DNA of 64,000 nucleotides from CAYLRU01 sp964386565 (GTDB lineage Bacteria > Desulfobacterota > Desulfobacteria > Desulfobacterales > UBA5616). The DNA is taken from contig CAYLRU010000002.1 of NCBI GenBank assembly GCA_964386565.1, forward strand, positions 1 to 64,000, written 5' to 3'. Positions 51,276-59,976 of this stretch are shown piece by piece (within the stretch, counting starts at the first letter, position 1; the number at the start of each line of letters is the position of its first letter). The notes under the pieces were generated by a model, which made no database searches, was not told the origin of the DNA, and worked only from the letters and a program-made list of their open reading frames with translations. Position numbers and translations under genes: made by a program.

Positions 51276-52169
51276 ATGGGTTTTTTAATGGATTTATCCG
51301 GCCCCATGAGGCCGCGATTCCTGGTTTTAACACCGGCCTGCGTTTTGTTGGGCCTTGGAACGGCCATGTGGTCAGGAAACACGATAAATCCGGTTCATTT
51401 CATCCTGCTGCTCATCGGTGCCGTATCAGCACATATCAGTGTGAACGCATTTAATGAATATTTCGACTTTAAAAGCGGACTGGATTTTAAAACCCAAAAA
51501 ACACCCTTTTCCGGCGGGACAGGCACACTGCCGCAAAATCCCGGCATGGCCAAACCGACCCTGATCACCTCATGGGCCACCTTCGGCCTGACCGCTGTCA
51601 TCGGAATATACTTTTTAATCATCAAGGGCATGGCGCTTTTACCATTGGGACTGCTGGGGCTGTTTCTCGTATATGCCTATACACCGGTTTTAACGCACAA
51701 TCGTTATCTGTGTATGGCTGCACCGGGCCTGGGATTCGGACCCGTTATGGTCATGGGAACACATTTCGTGCTTACCGGCGAATATTCCGTTACCGCCTTT
51801 CTCACCTCGATGATTCCTTTCTTTCTGGTCAGTGACCTGTTGTTGTTAAACCAGTTTCCGGACGTAGACGCGGACAAAAGCATTGGAAGACGACACTTCC
51901 CCATTGATATCGGACGGCAGGCCAGCAGTCTGGTGTATTGTCTTTTCATGCTGGGTGCATTTATGACAATCTGCATCGGCGTCTATTTCGGGTACCTCCC
52001 CAAGGCAGCGCTTATGGGCCTTATCACCGCACTGCTGGCCGTTCCGGTATGCATCGGCGCCTTCCGTTATTCGGACAATATCAAAAAGCTGCTGCCCGTT
52101 ATGGCCTTAAACGTCGTCATCAATATCGCCACGCCCATTCTGGTGGCGGTGGGGCTGTTTATTCAGTAA
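51276..52169 (+). CDS. UbiA-family prenyltransferase
   Basis: The 297-aa protein has about nine membrane helices and the two aspartate-rich prenyl diphosphate motifs: NEYFDFKSGLD (about 64-74) and NQFPDVDADKSIGRRHFP (about 189-206). It resembles MenA (1,4-dihydroxy-2-naphthoate octaprenyltransferase) and related archaeal-type enzymes, so a menaquinone role is likely but not proven. AAGGAGG lies before the ATG. Confidence 0.87.
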   Translation: MGFLMDLSGPMRPRFLVLTPACVLLGLGTAMWSGNTINPVHFILLLIGAVSAHISVNAFNEYFDFKSGLDFKTQKTPFSGGTGTLPQNPGMAKPTLITSWATFGLTAVIGIYFLIIKGMALLPLGLLGLFLVYAYTPVLTHNRYLCMAAPGLGFGPVMVMGTHFVLTGEYSVTAFLTSMIPFFLVSDLLLLNQFPDVDADKSIGRRHFPIDIGRQASSLVYCLFMLGAFMTICIGVYFGYLPKAALMGLITALLAVPVCIGAFRYSDNIKKLLPVMALNVVINIATPILVAVGLFIQ

Positions 52170-52199
52170 AAAAGCGGGTGTATTTAAAATTTGATGTGC

Positions 52200-52230
52200 T
52201 CGTAAAAAGCCGGGAAACGATTTTTTACGA
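52200..52230. repeat. TCGTAAAAA palindrome, copy 2
   Basis: TCGTAAAAA at 52200-52208 pairs with TTTTTACGA at 52222-52230. It is related to the element at 44559-44590 and lies just after the UbiA gene, where it could act as a terminator. Confidence 0.6.
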
Positions 52231-52248
52231 AAGTTTTATCTGTTAATG

Positions 52249-52297
52249 TCAGCCGTCAATTCACACCTTTCCCGCTTTTAACCGCATACCGATCACA
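52249..52297. repeat. Heptad-repeat spacer (seven units)
   Basis: Seven phased units, among them TCAGCCG, ACACCTT, TTTAACC and GCATACC, fill the spacer before the CoA transferase stop codon. Confidence 0.55.
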
Positions 52298-52306
52298 TGA
52301 GGTCCT

Positions 52307-53545
52307 TCAGCAAACAACACCGTCTTCCTTGAGCTGTTTAATATCCCTTTCATCATACCCCAGCTCTTTTAACACCACATCGGTATGCTCTCCCACATCC
52401 GGCGCGAAACTGCGCATGCCGGCCTTGTTTGCACTGAAGTGAATGGGATATCCGGGAACCTTCAATTCCCCAAAGGAAGGAGATGTGAAATTTGTCACAT
52501 AATCATTGGCCAGGGCCTGGGGATCGGTAAAGACCTCGTCAATCTGCTGCACGGAACTGAACATGAGCTGGTGCTGAAGAAAAATATCCATCCATTCATC
52601 CCGGGTTTTTGTCAGAAAAACCTCGTCAAAAATGGCCACCAGTTCCGGGCAATTGTTGAAACGACTTTCCTGGTCAACAAAACGGGGATCCTCGATGAGA
52701 TGCTCCTGCCCCGTCGCCTTGCACAACACCGGCCACCATCTTTCCTCCGGATGGTTGGTCCCGATAATCCATTTGCCGTCACCGCATTTAAAGGCATTAC
52801 GAAGAGGGGAATTAAGAGACCTGTTCCAACGCATGTTCGGATCGACGCCCACCATGGATTTGATCATGAAATTGCAATACATCAGCCACATGGCCGTGCC
52901 GTAAAGAGAGATCTGAACTTCCTGGCCGATGCCCTTTCGCTCCCGGACCAGGAGTGCCGTGATAATGGCATGGCTTGCGGCAATGGCGGTTGACTGGTCA
53001 AGAATGCCGAGATGAAGCGGGGTGGGATACTCATTGCCGGCAAGATATGCCATACCCGAACGGGCCTGGCCCAGCGGATCAAATGCACCCAGGTTGGAAA
53101 GGGGACCATTGGGGCCGTATCCGGAAACATTGGCATGAACGATCAATGGATTTACTTTAACCAGGGACTGATAATCGATTCCCAACTCCGTTTTCGTGCT
53201 GGGCCGGAGATTGGTGAGAAAAACATCCGTCCATTTGATCAGGCGGTTAAAAACCTCACGCCCTTTTTCCGTTTTAATATCCAAGCAGACTCCCTTTTTG
53301 TTCCGGTTTGAGACTTCGAACATGGCGCTTTTCCCATTGGGCAGTCCGAAAACAACCATTCCCGTCCTGCTCCATTTACGCATGGGGTCCCCGGAAGCTT
53401 CTTCGATTTTAATGACCTCGGCACCAAGATCGCCCAAAATAGCCCCGGCACCCGGTCCCGCGTGGAAAACACCGTACTCCACCACCCGAATTCCCTCCAA
53501 AGGGACAGGCCGGACATCATCTTTAAATTCATTTTGATCCTGCAT
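52307..53545 (-). CDS. CaiB/BaiF-type (family III) CoA transferase
   Basis: The 412-aa protein has the family III pattern: LEGIRVVEYGVFHAGPGAGAILGDLGAEVIKIE, then NRNKKGVCLDIKTEKG, the NLRPSTKTELGIDY region and the catalytic Asp in FDPLGQARSG. These enzymes move CoA between organic acids by a covalent mechanism. The substrate is unknown. I set the start at ATG 53545 with GAGGA seven bases upstream, because the GTG at 53563 overlaps that site. Confidence 0.88.
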   Translation of the reverse strand: MQDQNEFKDDVRPVPLEGIRVVEYGVFHAGPGAGAILGDLGAEVIKIEEASGDPMRKWSRTGMVVFGLPNGKSAMFEVSNRNKKGVCLDIKTEKGREVFNRLIKWTDVFLTNLRPSTKTELGIDYQSLVKVNPLIVHANVSGYGPNGPLSNLGAFDPLGQARSGMAYLAGNEYPTPLHLGILDQSTAIAASHAIITALLVRERKGIGQEVQISLYGTAMWLMYCNFMIKSMVGVDPNMRWNRSLNSPLRNAFKCGDGKWIIGTNHPEERWWPVLCKATGQEHLIEDPRFVDQESRFNNCPELVAIFDEVFLTKTRDEWMDIFLQHQLMFSSVQQIDEVFTDPQALANDYVTNFTSPSFGELKVPGYPIHFSANKAGMRSFAPDVGEHTDVVLKELGYDERDIKQLKEDGVVC

Positions 53546-53820
53546 GAATCTTCCTCTCTTCACTTGATTGAAATGTTTCTCATCTTTCGTTCAAAGCCGG
53601 CAGGCATTTGATATATCGAAAGAATCTTCATTGGCTTTTCCCTTTTACCTGAATCTTGGAGATCATACCCAACTCATCCATTCGAGACAACATTTTTTAT
53701 CATCGGCCCTCCTTTAACCGGCAACAAACAAAACTGCGGCATTGAGAAAACTCTCCTAAGGTGATATCTTTATTTTCATTTAAAAAATGCACCCCCAAAG
53801 GACACAAGCAAGGAAAAACA

Positions 53821-54960
53821 ATGCGGATGAGAAAAGTCCTCCTTATTTCCCTGATTTCTTTCTTAATATTCATTGGAACGGTATTCGGTGCCCAGCCCGG
53901 GGACGTAAATGACGACGGTATCATTGATCTTGCAGACGCCGTTGCGGTGATTCGCCTGTTGTCGGGGGACATGACCGTCAACGCTACTCAAGAGGCCGAT
54001 ATCACCCAGGATGGCATGATCGGCATGCAGGAGGCCATATATGCACTGCAGTGGGCTGCCGGTATCAGGCGGGGGGATTCGCCGCCGACCCCCGTCAACC
54101 AGTTCAATATCGGGGACTCCATCGGAGAGGGCGAGGCAGCGGACAATACCATCATGGAAGCCCACCACGATGCGGTATGGTCCACCGGATACAATAGGTA
54201 TGACATCACATACAGCATTAACGAGCGTTTCGAAGATATCGATCCGGACTTTTATAACGAAAACAACAGTTCGATAGATGAAACGTACAATAAAGCCGTA
54301 TCGGGTGCGGTCATGGCCGATTTTGCCCGGCAGGCCGGCCAAGTGGTAAGCGAAGCCGATGCAGCCGGGGGAGCAGGCATGGTGACGGTTTTCTTGGGCA
54401 ATAACGATGTTTGCGCAGACAGCCTTGATACCATGACCGATCCCATACAATTTGAAGCCGATTATCGTGCCGGACTGGATATTCTATCATCAGCCGAATC
54501 GACAAAAAACGCCGAAATCCATGTATCCGGTATCCCTGCCATATACTGGCTGTGGGTGGCGAAAAAAGGGGCGGGAACCTGCCGATTTGTCTGGTGGGCT
54601 TTTAATATCTGTCAGGCGCTTTTAAACAACCCGCTGGATGATTGTGCAAGTATTACATCAAGAGATGATCCCGATGTCATCTATACGGGAGACGGGCCCG
54701 ATTGCCAGCGTCGCAAGGAATTTCACAGAAGAATCCGGGATGTATACAATCCCATACTCAAAAATGTTCTCCGGGAATACGTCGATTCCGGCCGGCTCCC
54801 CAATGCTTATTACGTTGATATATTTGATGTTAAATTCGAGCCGTCCCACGTCAATGACGGCGACTGCTTCCACCCGAACTTTGCAGGACATGAACTCTTA
54901 GCCGGGGAAGAGTGGTGCAGGTCGCACTGGAGTAATGACGATCCTTTGTGCAGCCCGTAA
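53821..54960 (+). CDS. Secreted SGNH hydrolase with N-terminal dockerin-like repeats
   Basis: The 379-aa protein has a signal peptide (residues 1 to about 24), then two calcium-loop repeats of dockerin type (GDVNDDGIIDLADAV at 27-41 and EADITQDGMIGMQEA at 58-72). An SGNH/GDSL hydrolase domain follows with catalytic Ser100 in IGDSIGEGE, block III GNND (193-196) and a C-terminal DGDCFHPN in which Asp348 and His351 complete the triad. Several cysteines suit an exported enzyme. The substrate may be an ester of a polysaccharide or lipid. AAGGA precedes ATG 53821. Confidence 0.85.
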   Translation: MRMRKVLLISLISFLIFIGTVFGAQPGDVNDDGIIDLADAVAVIRLLSGDMTVNATQEADITQDGMIGMQEAIYALQWAAGIRRGDSPPTPVNQFNIGDSIGEGEAADNTIMEAHHDAVWSTGYNRYDITYSINERFEDIDPDFYNENNSSIDETYNKAVSGAVMADFARQAGQVVSEADAAGGAGMVTVFLGNNDVCADSLDTMTDPIQFEADYRAGLDILSSAESTKNAEIHVSGIPAIYWLWVAKKGAGTCRFVWWAFNICQALLNNPLDDCASITSRDDPDVIYTGDGPDCQRRKEFHRRIRDVYNPILKNVLREYVDSGRLPNAYYVDIFDVKFEPSHVNDGDCFHPNFAGHELLAGEEWCRSHWSNDDPLCSP

Positions 54961-55080
54961 TAACGATGGTCACGAATCGGGGAGTTTATGCCATATCAAG
55001 CAAAATGGATAATTATCGATACATCGGGTTTGCTGCCCGGCCCAACGAATCATACGGGCAAATAAAATGAGGACTTTATC

Positions 55081-55500
55081 ATGATAAAAAGATACGCTTT
55101 GACGAGCCTGTTGATTTTATACCTTATCCTCCCCAGCGTCTCGTGGGCGAACGGCCCGGTTGCTTTGGAACGCGGGGTTCAATACGAGATACTTTTTCCC
55201 GGAAACGGATTGAAGGCGACCCCAGGAAAGATCGCGACCATACATTTCATCATGTGGCAGGACCATAACGGTGAAAAAGGAGAAAAACTGTTCGACTCCC
55301 GGAAAGAAGGAAGGCCGCTGTCCTTTAAAATCTGTACAAAGAGCATTGCTGAAGGGTTGAATATCGGTGTTAACGGAATGAATGTCGGTGAAATACGAAG
55401 GCTGCATGTCCCCTCTCATCTCAATCCCAAGAAAGGCAGCGGAAAATTTCCGGGTAATGCCGACCTGATATTTGAAGTGGAACTTTTGGATGTCCGGTAA
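55081..55500 (+). CDS. Periplasmic FKBP-type peptidyl-prolyl isomerase
   Basis: The 139-aa protein has a signal peptide (LLILYLILPSVSWANG) and one FKBP domain: ATIHFIMWQ, KLFDSRKEGRPLSFKI, EGLNIGVNGMNVGEIRRLHVPSHL and ADLIFEVELL. It helps fold exported proteins. It follows the SGNH hydrolase by 120 bp, so it could assist that enzyme's folding, but this is inference. Confidence 0.87.
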   Translation: MIKRYALTSLLILYLILPSVSWANGPVALERGVQYEILFPGNGLKATPGKIATIHFIMWQDHNGEKGEKLFDSRKEGRPLSFKICTKSIAEGLNIGVNGMNVGEIRRLHVPSHLNPKKGSGKFPGNADLIFEVELLDVR

Positions 55501-55678
55501 TCAAGTGGTTTCTTCAACGCCAAGATAAAAAAATCGTCGGAACTGCCGGCATGAACACGCCGGGATGGTTCCGGACAATTGTCTTGACAAAACCTGCCGG
55601 ATACGGATACGGGTATATCCGTCAACGATCAACCCGCAATGTTCAATCCATGTTTGTTCATGAAAACCAGGAGACCAT

Positions 55679-56839
55679 ATGAAATACCGAAAATTTGGAA
55701 CTCTCGATTGGAAAGCATCCGCACTGGGATTCGGTGCCATGCGCCTGCCGGTGACCGGTGAAAAATCCGCCCCCATGGGCCCGAACATCGATGAACCCGA
55801 AGCTGTTAAAATGATCCGCTACGCCATCGACAAGGGGGTGAACTACATTGATACGGCCTATCCCTATCATGGCGGAAAAAGCGAAATCGTGGTGGGAAAC
55901 GCCTTAAAAGACGGCTACCGTCAAAAAGTCAAACTGGCGACAAAAATGCCGTCATGGTTTATGAACAAATTCGAAGACTTCGACAAGTATTTAAACGAAC
56001 AGCTGGGGAAACTGCAGACAGACCATATCGATTTTTACCTGCTGCACAGCATGAACAAGATGTTGTGGCCCAAGATCAGAGACCTGGATGTATTTAAATG
56101 GGCACAAGGCGCCATCGCTGACGGCCGCATCAGTCATCTGGGATTTTCGTTCCATGACGATCTGAATTTGTTCAAGGAAATCGTGGACACCTATGATAAT
56201 TGGACCTTCTGCCAGATCCAGTATAACTATATGGATATCGAATACCAGGCCGGTACCGAAGGGCTTAAATATGCATCGGACAAGGGGCTGGCTGTCGTCA
56301 TCATGGAACCCCTTCGTGGTGGAGCACTGAGCAAGGAACCTCCCCCGGCGGTTAAAAAAATTCTTTCAGATGCCTCCATTCAACGATCATCCGCAGACCT
56401 GGCACTGCAATGGATATGGAGCCAGCCTGAAGTATCCGTGGTGTTGAGCGGCATGACCGCCATGAACCACGTGATTGAGAATGTGGCAAGTGCCGAAAAT
56501 TCAGGAGCAGGCACGATGACGGAAGAAGAACTCTCTGCAATTGATAAAATCCGCGAGGAATACCGAAAGCTCAGTCCCATTCCCTGCACCAACTGCGGGT
56601 ACTGTATGCCCTGCCCCAACGGTGTGGACATTCCCCATGCATTCACCCAGTACAACGACGCCTTTATATATGATGATCCGCAAACAGCCCGATTCCGGTA
56701 TCGGCAGAACCCCAAGAAAAACTGGGGAGACAATTGCATCGAGTGCCTGGAATGCGAAGAGAAATGTCCCCAGGAAATTAAAATCAGTGAATGGTTGCAA
56801 AAGGTCCACGACTATTTAGGACCCAGAAAAAAGGCATAA
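55679..56839 (+). CDS. Aldo/keto reductase with C-terminal 4Fe-4S domain
   Basis: The 386-aa protein joins an AKR barrel (MKYRKFGTLDWKASALGFGAMRLP, active-site Tyr in DTAYPYHGGKSE, Lys in LATKMP, His in YLLHSMN) to a ferredoxin-like tail with CTNCGYCMPCPNGVDIP and CIECLECEEKCPQ. Such fused enzymes are frequent in strict anaerobes, and the clusters presumably supply electrons. The substrate is unknown. CAGGAG sits before the ATG, and the next gene starts 10 bp downstream. Confidence 0.92.
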   Translation: MKYRKFGTLDWKASALGFGAMRLPVTGEKSAPMGPNIDEPEAVKMIRYAIDKGVNYIDTAYPYHGGKSEIVVGNALKDGYRQKVKLATKMPSWFMNKFEDFDKYLNEQLGKLQTDHIDFYLLHSMNKMLWPKIRDLDVFKWAQGAIADGRISHLGFSFHDDLNLFKEIVDTYDNWTFCQIQYNYMDIEYQAGTEGLKYASDKGLAVVIMEPLRGGALSKEPPPAVKKILSDASIQRSSADLALQWIWSQPEVSVVLSGMTAMNHVIENVASAENSGAGTMTEEELSAIDKIREEYRKLSPIPCTNCGYCMPCPNGVDIPHAFTQYNDAFIYDDPQTARFRYRQNPKKNWGDNCIECLECEEKCPQEIKISEWLQKVHDYLGPRKKA

Positions 56840-56849
56840 GGAGAATCAA

Positions 56850-57722
56850 ATGAACTGGGTAACGATTGATCAGGAAAAATGCAACAAGTGCGGCATCTGC
56901 GTGACCCGATGCTTGAGGGTCTTTTCCAATAAAGACGGTGAAATTTCAGCCCGGGCAGATGAAGAAACCTGCAATCTCTGCGGCCATTGCATGGCGCTTT
57001 GCCCCACGGAGGCCATCTCCCACAGCCTCATGGATCCGGACAACTTCATCCCGATAGAAACTCCGGTAGTGTTTGATCCGGATGAATTCATCGCGTTTGT
57101 CCGCCAACGAAGAAGCCACAGGAGTTACAAAAACAAGGCGGTTCCCAGGGAAGACCTGGAGAAACTGGTGCAGATGTGCCGCTACACCCCAACGGGCAGC
57201 AACCTTCAGACGGTTGAGATCAAGGTCATTACCAACGCGGAAAAAATAAAAAAGCTGTCTGATTTGACCATCGACTATTTCATGGGCATGATTGCCGACG
57301 TTGAAAAGCAGGTAGATGGATTTCTGTCCCGGGAAGAAGAACTGCCCGAAGAACTCGCCGCCATGAACGAGTTCGCCAAACGGTATAAAATGCTGGGGCT
57401 TGCACGGGATTTTGGAATCGATCCCATCTTGCACAACGCCCCGGCGGTGATGATCTTTCACTCGGCGCCCTCTCCCAGCACGCCCAAGGACGACTGCGTC
57501 ATCGCCGCACAAACCGTTGTACTTGCCGCCATGACCATGGGACTGGGAACATGCTATATCGGCCTGTTGAACTTCTCCGCCAATAGTTCCCCCCGAGTCA
57601 AAGAAGCCCTGGGCCTTCCCGGTGAAAACAAAGTCTACAGCGTTCTTGTCATGGGCTATCCCAAGCTGAAGTTCTTAAAAACAGTAGACCGGAAACCGAT
57701 AAAGGTAACCTGGGAAAATTAA
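56850..57722 (+). CDS. Nitroreductase with N-terminal ferredoxin domain
   Basis: The 290-aa protein has two 4Fe-4S sites at the N-terminus (Cys11-14-17-21 and Cys41-44-47-51), then an FMN nitroreductase fold with RRSHRSYKNKAVPREDLEKLVQ and ATPTG-like RYTPTGSNLQT, and GLGTCYIGLLNF. It is probably co-transcribed with the Fe-S aldo/keto reductase (10-bp gap). It probably reduces an unknown electrophile with ferredoxin-borne electrons. Confidence 0.9.
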   Translation: MNWVTIDQEKCNKCGICVTRCLRVFSNKDGEISARADEETCNLCGHCMALCPTEAISHSLMDPDNFIPIETPVVFDPDEFIAFVRQRRSHRSYKNKAVPREDLEKLVQMCRYTPTGSNLQTVEIKVITNAEKIKKLSDLTIDYFMGMIADVEKQVDGFLSREEELPEELAAMNEFAKRYKMLGLARDFGIDPILHNAPAVMIFHSAPSPSTPKDDCVIAAQTVVLAAMTMGLGTCYIGLLNFSANSSPRVKEALGLPGENKVYSVLVMGYPKLKFLKTVDRKPIKVTWEN

Positions 57723-57766
57723 AAACAGCCGTTTTTTTGTCTTTAAAAAAATTCACCTCTACCCTG

Positions 57767-57796
57767 TCCCTCCCCCATCAAGGGGGAGGGAATTTT
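57767..57796 (+). terminator. Terminator between convergent genes
   Basis: A perfect 9-bp C-rich/G-rich stem (57768-57776 with 57782-57790, extended by one T-A pair) around a 5-nt loop, then ATTTTC. It may serve the nitroreductase gene and, read from the other strand, the DUF1847 gene. Confidence 0.6.
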
Positions 57797-57903
57797 CGGT
57801 TCTTTTGAAAACATCACATGGCATCCATTCAGTTTGGCTCAGCCTGATCCCCCTATTGCGATTCAAGGGGACAATAGTTGAGTCCTTGAACCCTTTTGAT
57901 TTT

Positions 57904-58551
57904 TTACTTCTTCGGACGCCTGGTGTTTAACCGTGAAAACATGGTTCTCGATGTATAAAGGGCGCCTAAGGGATTATGCGCCAGGGCAAAGTCCTTCACG
58001 CCGATAACGGTGACCGGTGCCTTGGAGTGTTTGATAAACAGGACATCGTCGCCCACGCAAAGGCCGAGCATGATGTTGAGTTCGCTTCCCCCCTGATCCA
58101 GAACCGCGGCCTGGCCGATGGGATTGCACATGGGCTGACGTTTTCCGGAAATGATCTTGTCTTTTTCGGGAAGCCCCACGTCATCCGAAGAAAGCGAACC
58201 GCACATACAGCTTGCCGAAATGACATCGAACCCTTCATTCATCAGGGCGTTTGCCAGAAGTTCGGCCTCCTGGGACAGGCCCACGCAAAACGCCAGACCC
58301 AATTTTTTATACCCCCTGTTTCTGGCATATTCCATTGTCAGCTCGATACGATTCTTTCCGGCCATGCCCTTCCATGTTTTTGCCACATCCTGGGCAAAAC
58401 GGCGGATTTCAGGATCTTCAAGTTTGGTCCGGGCTTCCTGTAATGCTTCGGGTGCAACTTTTGAGGGACAAAATTCCGGTGAATTGCTGACATCTCCCAT
58501 AAAACAGCTTTTTTTCCCGCAGTAACTGCATTGAACATCTTTTTCAGTCAT
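57904..58551 (-). CDS. DUF1847 cysteine-rich protein
   Basis: The 215-aa protein has an N-terminal zinc-finger-like C-x2-C (CSYCGKKSC) and more cysteines (CVGLS, SASCMCGSLSSDD, PMCNPIGQA, GLCVGDD), fitting the DUF1847 family of anaerobes, whose function is unknown. Metal or cluster binding is likely. It is divergent from the DUF362 gene. Confidence 0.85.
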   Translation of the reverse strand: MTEKDVQCSYCGKKSCFMGDVSNSPEFCPSKVAPEALQEARTKLEDPEIRRFAQDVAKTWKGMAGKNRIELTMEYARNRGYKKLGLAFCVGLSQEAELLANALMNEGFDVISASCMCGSLSSDDVGLPEKDKIISGKRQPMCNPIGQAAVLDQGGSELNIMLGLCVGDDVLFIKHSKAPVTVIGVKDFALAHNPLGALYTSRTMFSRLNTRRPKK

Positions 58552-58815
58552 TGTTTATCTCCTTCTGGTTGGTGTGTTTCCGGTGTATTTATCGTTTTCC
58601 CATGTAAAAACGAATATCTAAAGAAAATCCCTTGACTTTCAGCCCCATAATTTTTATTGAGGCAACATTTGACCGGTGTCGATTCAATTCACGATTCAAG
58701 ATGTTTTCCCATTTATTGTATGCCACTTCTGAAATAATGATAAACTGGCGCGGTTTTATTGACAGTTGCCGTTGGAGCCCTGTTCCGTCCAACCTCTCTG
58801 ATCATGGAGGTCACC

Positions 58816-59976
58816 ATGTCGAAAGTCGCTTTGCTGAAATGTACGGAATACACCCGGAACATCATTAAAGAAAAAATCCTTGAAGGTCTTGACCTCATCG
58901 GATTCGATCCCGAACAGTTTCAAAACAAAAGGGTCGTTTTAAAACCAAACCTGCTGACCACTGCCGCCCCTGAAAAAGCCGTGATCACCCACCCGGTCTT
59001 TTTCCATGCCGTCTTGCAGATCGTTAAAGAAAACGCCGGGATTCCCATCCTGGCTGAAAATCCGGCGACCAAGCCCTTGTCCAAAGTGGCCGATGCCGTG
59101 GGATACACCGACATCACCGACGCTGAAGGCATACAAGTAGCCGATGTCCGCAAAACATCCGCGGTTCTCATTGACAAGCCCCTGAAATTCAAACGTTTTG
59201 AAATATCCGAAATCTTTTGCAAAGCCGACATCATTGTCAATCTTCCAAAACTCAAAACCCACAGTCTCACCTATCTCACCGGTGCGGTTAAAAACTTTTT
59301 AGGAACCATTCCCGGTATGGGTAAATCCCAGTTGCACTTAAAGGCCCCTTCTTCACAAGCGTTTTCCGAACTGCTGCTGGATCTGAATGAATGCCTGTAT
59401 ACGGGATTTCAACAGCCCAAGCGGTTTTTGCATATCATGGACGGCATTGTGGGCATGGAGGGCGAAGGCCCCGGTCCTTCGGGAAAACCCCGCCCCGTGG
59501 GTGCCATCCTGGTCAGCAAAGACCCCATCGCCCTGGATCTGGCAGCGGCCAATCTCATTGGTATGGATTTTCACGACATCCATACCATCATCGGCGGTTT
59601 TGAAAGAACCTTCGGCATATCCTCCGCCGGAGAACTGGAGGTGGTCGGTGAACAAGTTCAATCCCTCAAGCCGTCGAATTACAAATCCCCTCAAAAGAAA
59701 AACCTGTGGACCAGATTGCTCAGGGGACCGTTCATTACAAAGCGCTTTAGAAACGCATTTATTGAAAAACCCGTACCCCGGGAAGAAACATGCACGTTAT
59801 GCTATCAGTGCAAGACGATCTGTCCGGCGGAAGCCATTGATGTTCAAAAAACAAAGAAAAAAGTTCCTTCCTACGACTATGACAAGTGCATCCGGTGCTT
59901 CTGCTGCATGGAGATCTGCCCGGAAGCAGCCATTCACCTTAAAAAAGGCAGACTGCAATGGCTGCTTGGGTTATAA
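58816..59976 (+). CDS. DUF362 protein with 4Fe-4S ferredoxin domain
   Basis: The 386-aa protein begins MSKVALLKC with GGAGG just upstream, has the DUF362 core (VVLKPNLLTT, NLPKLKTHSLTYLTGAVKNFLGTIPG, IALDLAAANLIG) and ends with two 4Fe-4S motifs, CTLCYQCKTICP and CIRCFCCMEICP. DUF362 proteins are common in anaerobes and of unknown role. The start at 58816 is chosen over the in-frame upstream one at 58759. Confidence 0.9.
   Translation: MSKVALLKCTEYTRNIIKEKILEGLDLIGFDPEQFQNKRVVLKPNLLTTAAPEKAVITHPVFFHAVLQIVKENAGIPILAENPATKPLSKVADAVGYTDITDAEGIQVADVRKTSAVLIDKPLKFKRFEISEIFCKADIIVNLPKLKTHSLTYLTGAVKNFLGTIPGMGKSQLHLKAPSSQAFSELLLDLNECLYTGFQQPKRFLHIMDGIVGMEGEGPGPSGKPRPVGAILVSKDPIALDLAAANLIGMDFHDIHTIIGGFERTFGISSAGELEVVGEQVQSLKPSNYKSPQKKNLWTRLLRGPFITKRFRNAFIEKPVPREETCTLCYQCKTICPAEAIDVQKTKKKVPSYDYDKCIRCFCCMEICPEAAIHLKKGRLQWLLGL

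Noticed and set aside
57767..57796. Short mobile palindrome (MITE-like)
   Set aside because: The hairpin is well explained as a terminator between convergent genes. No target duplication or second copy was seen.
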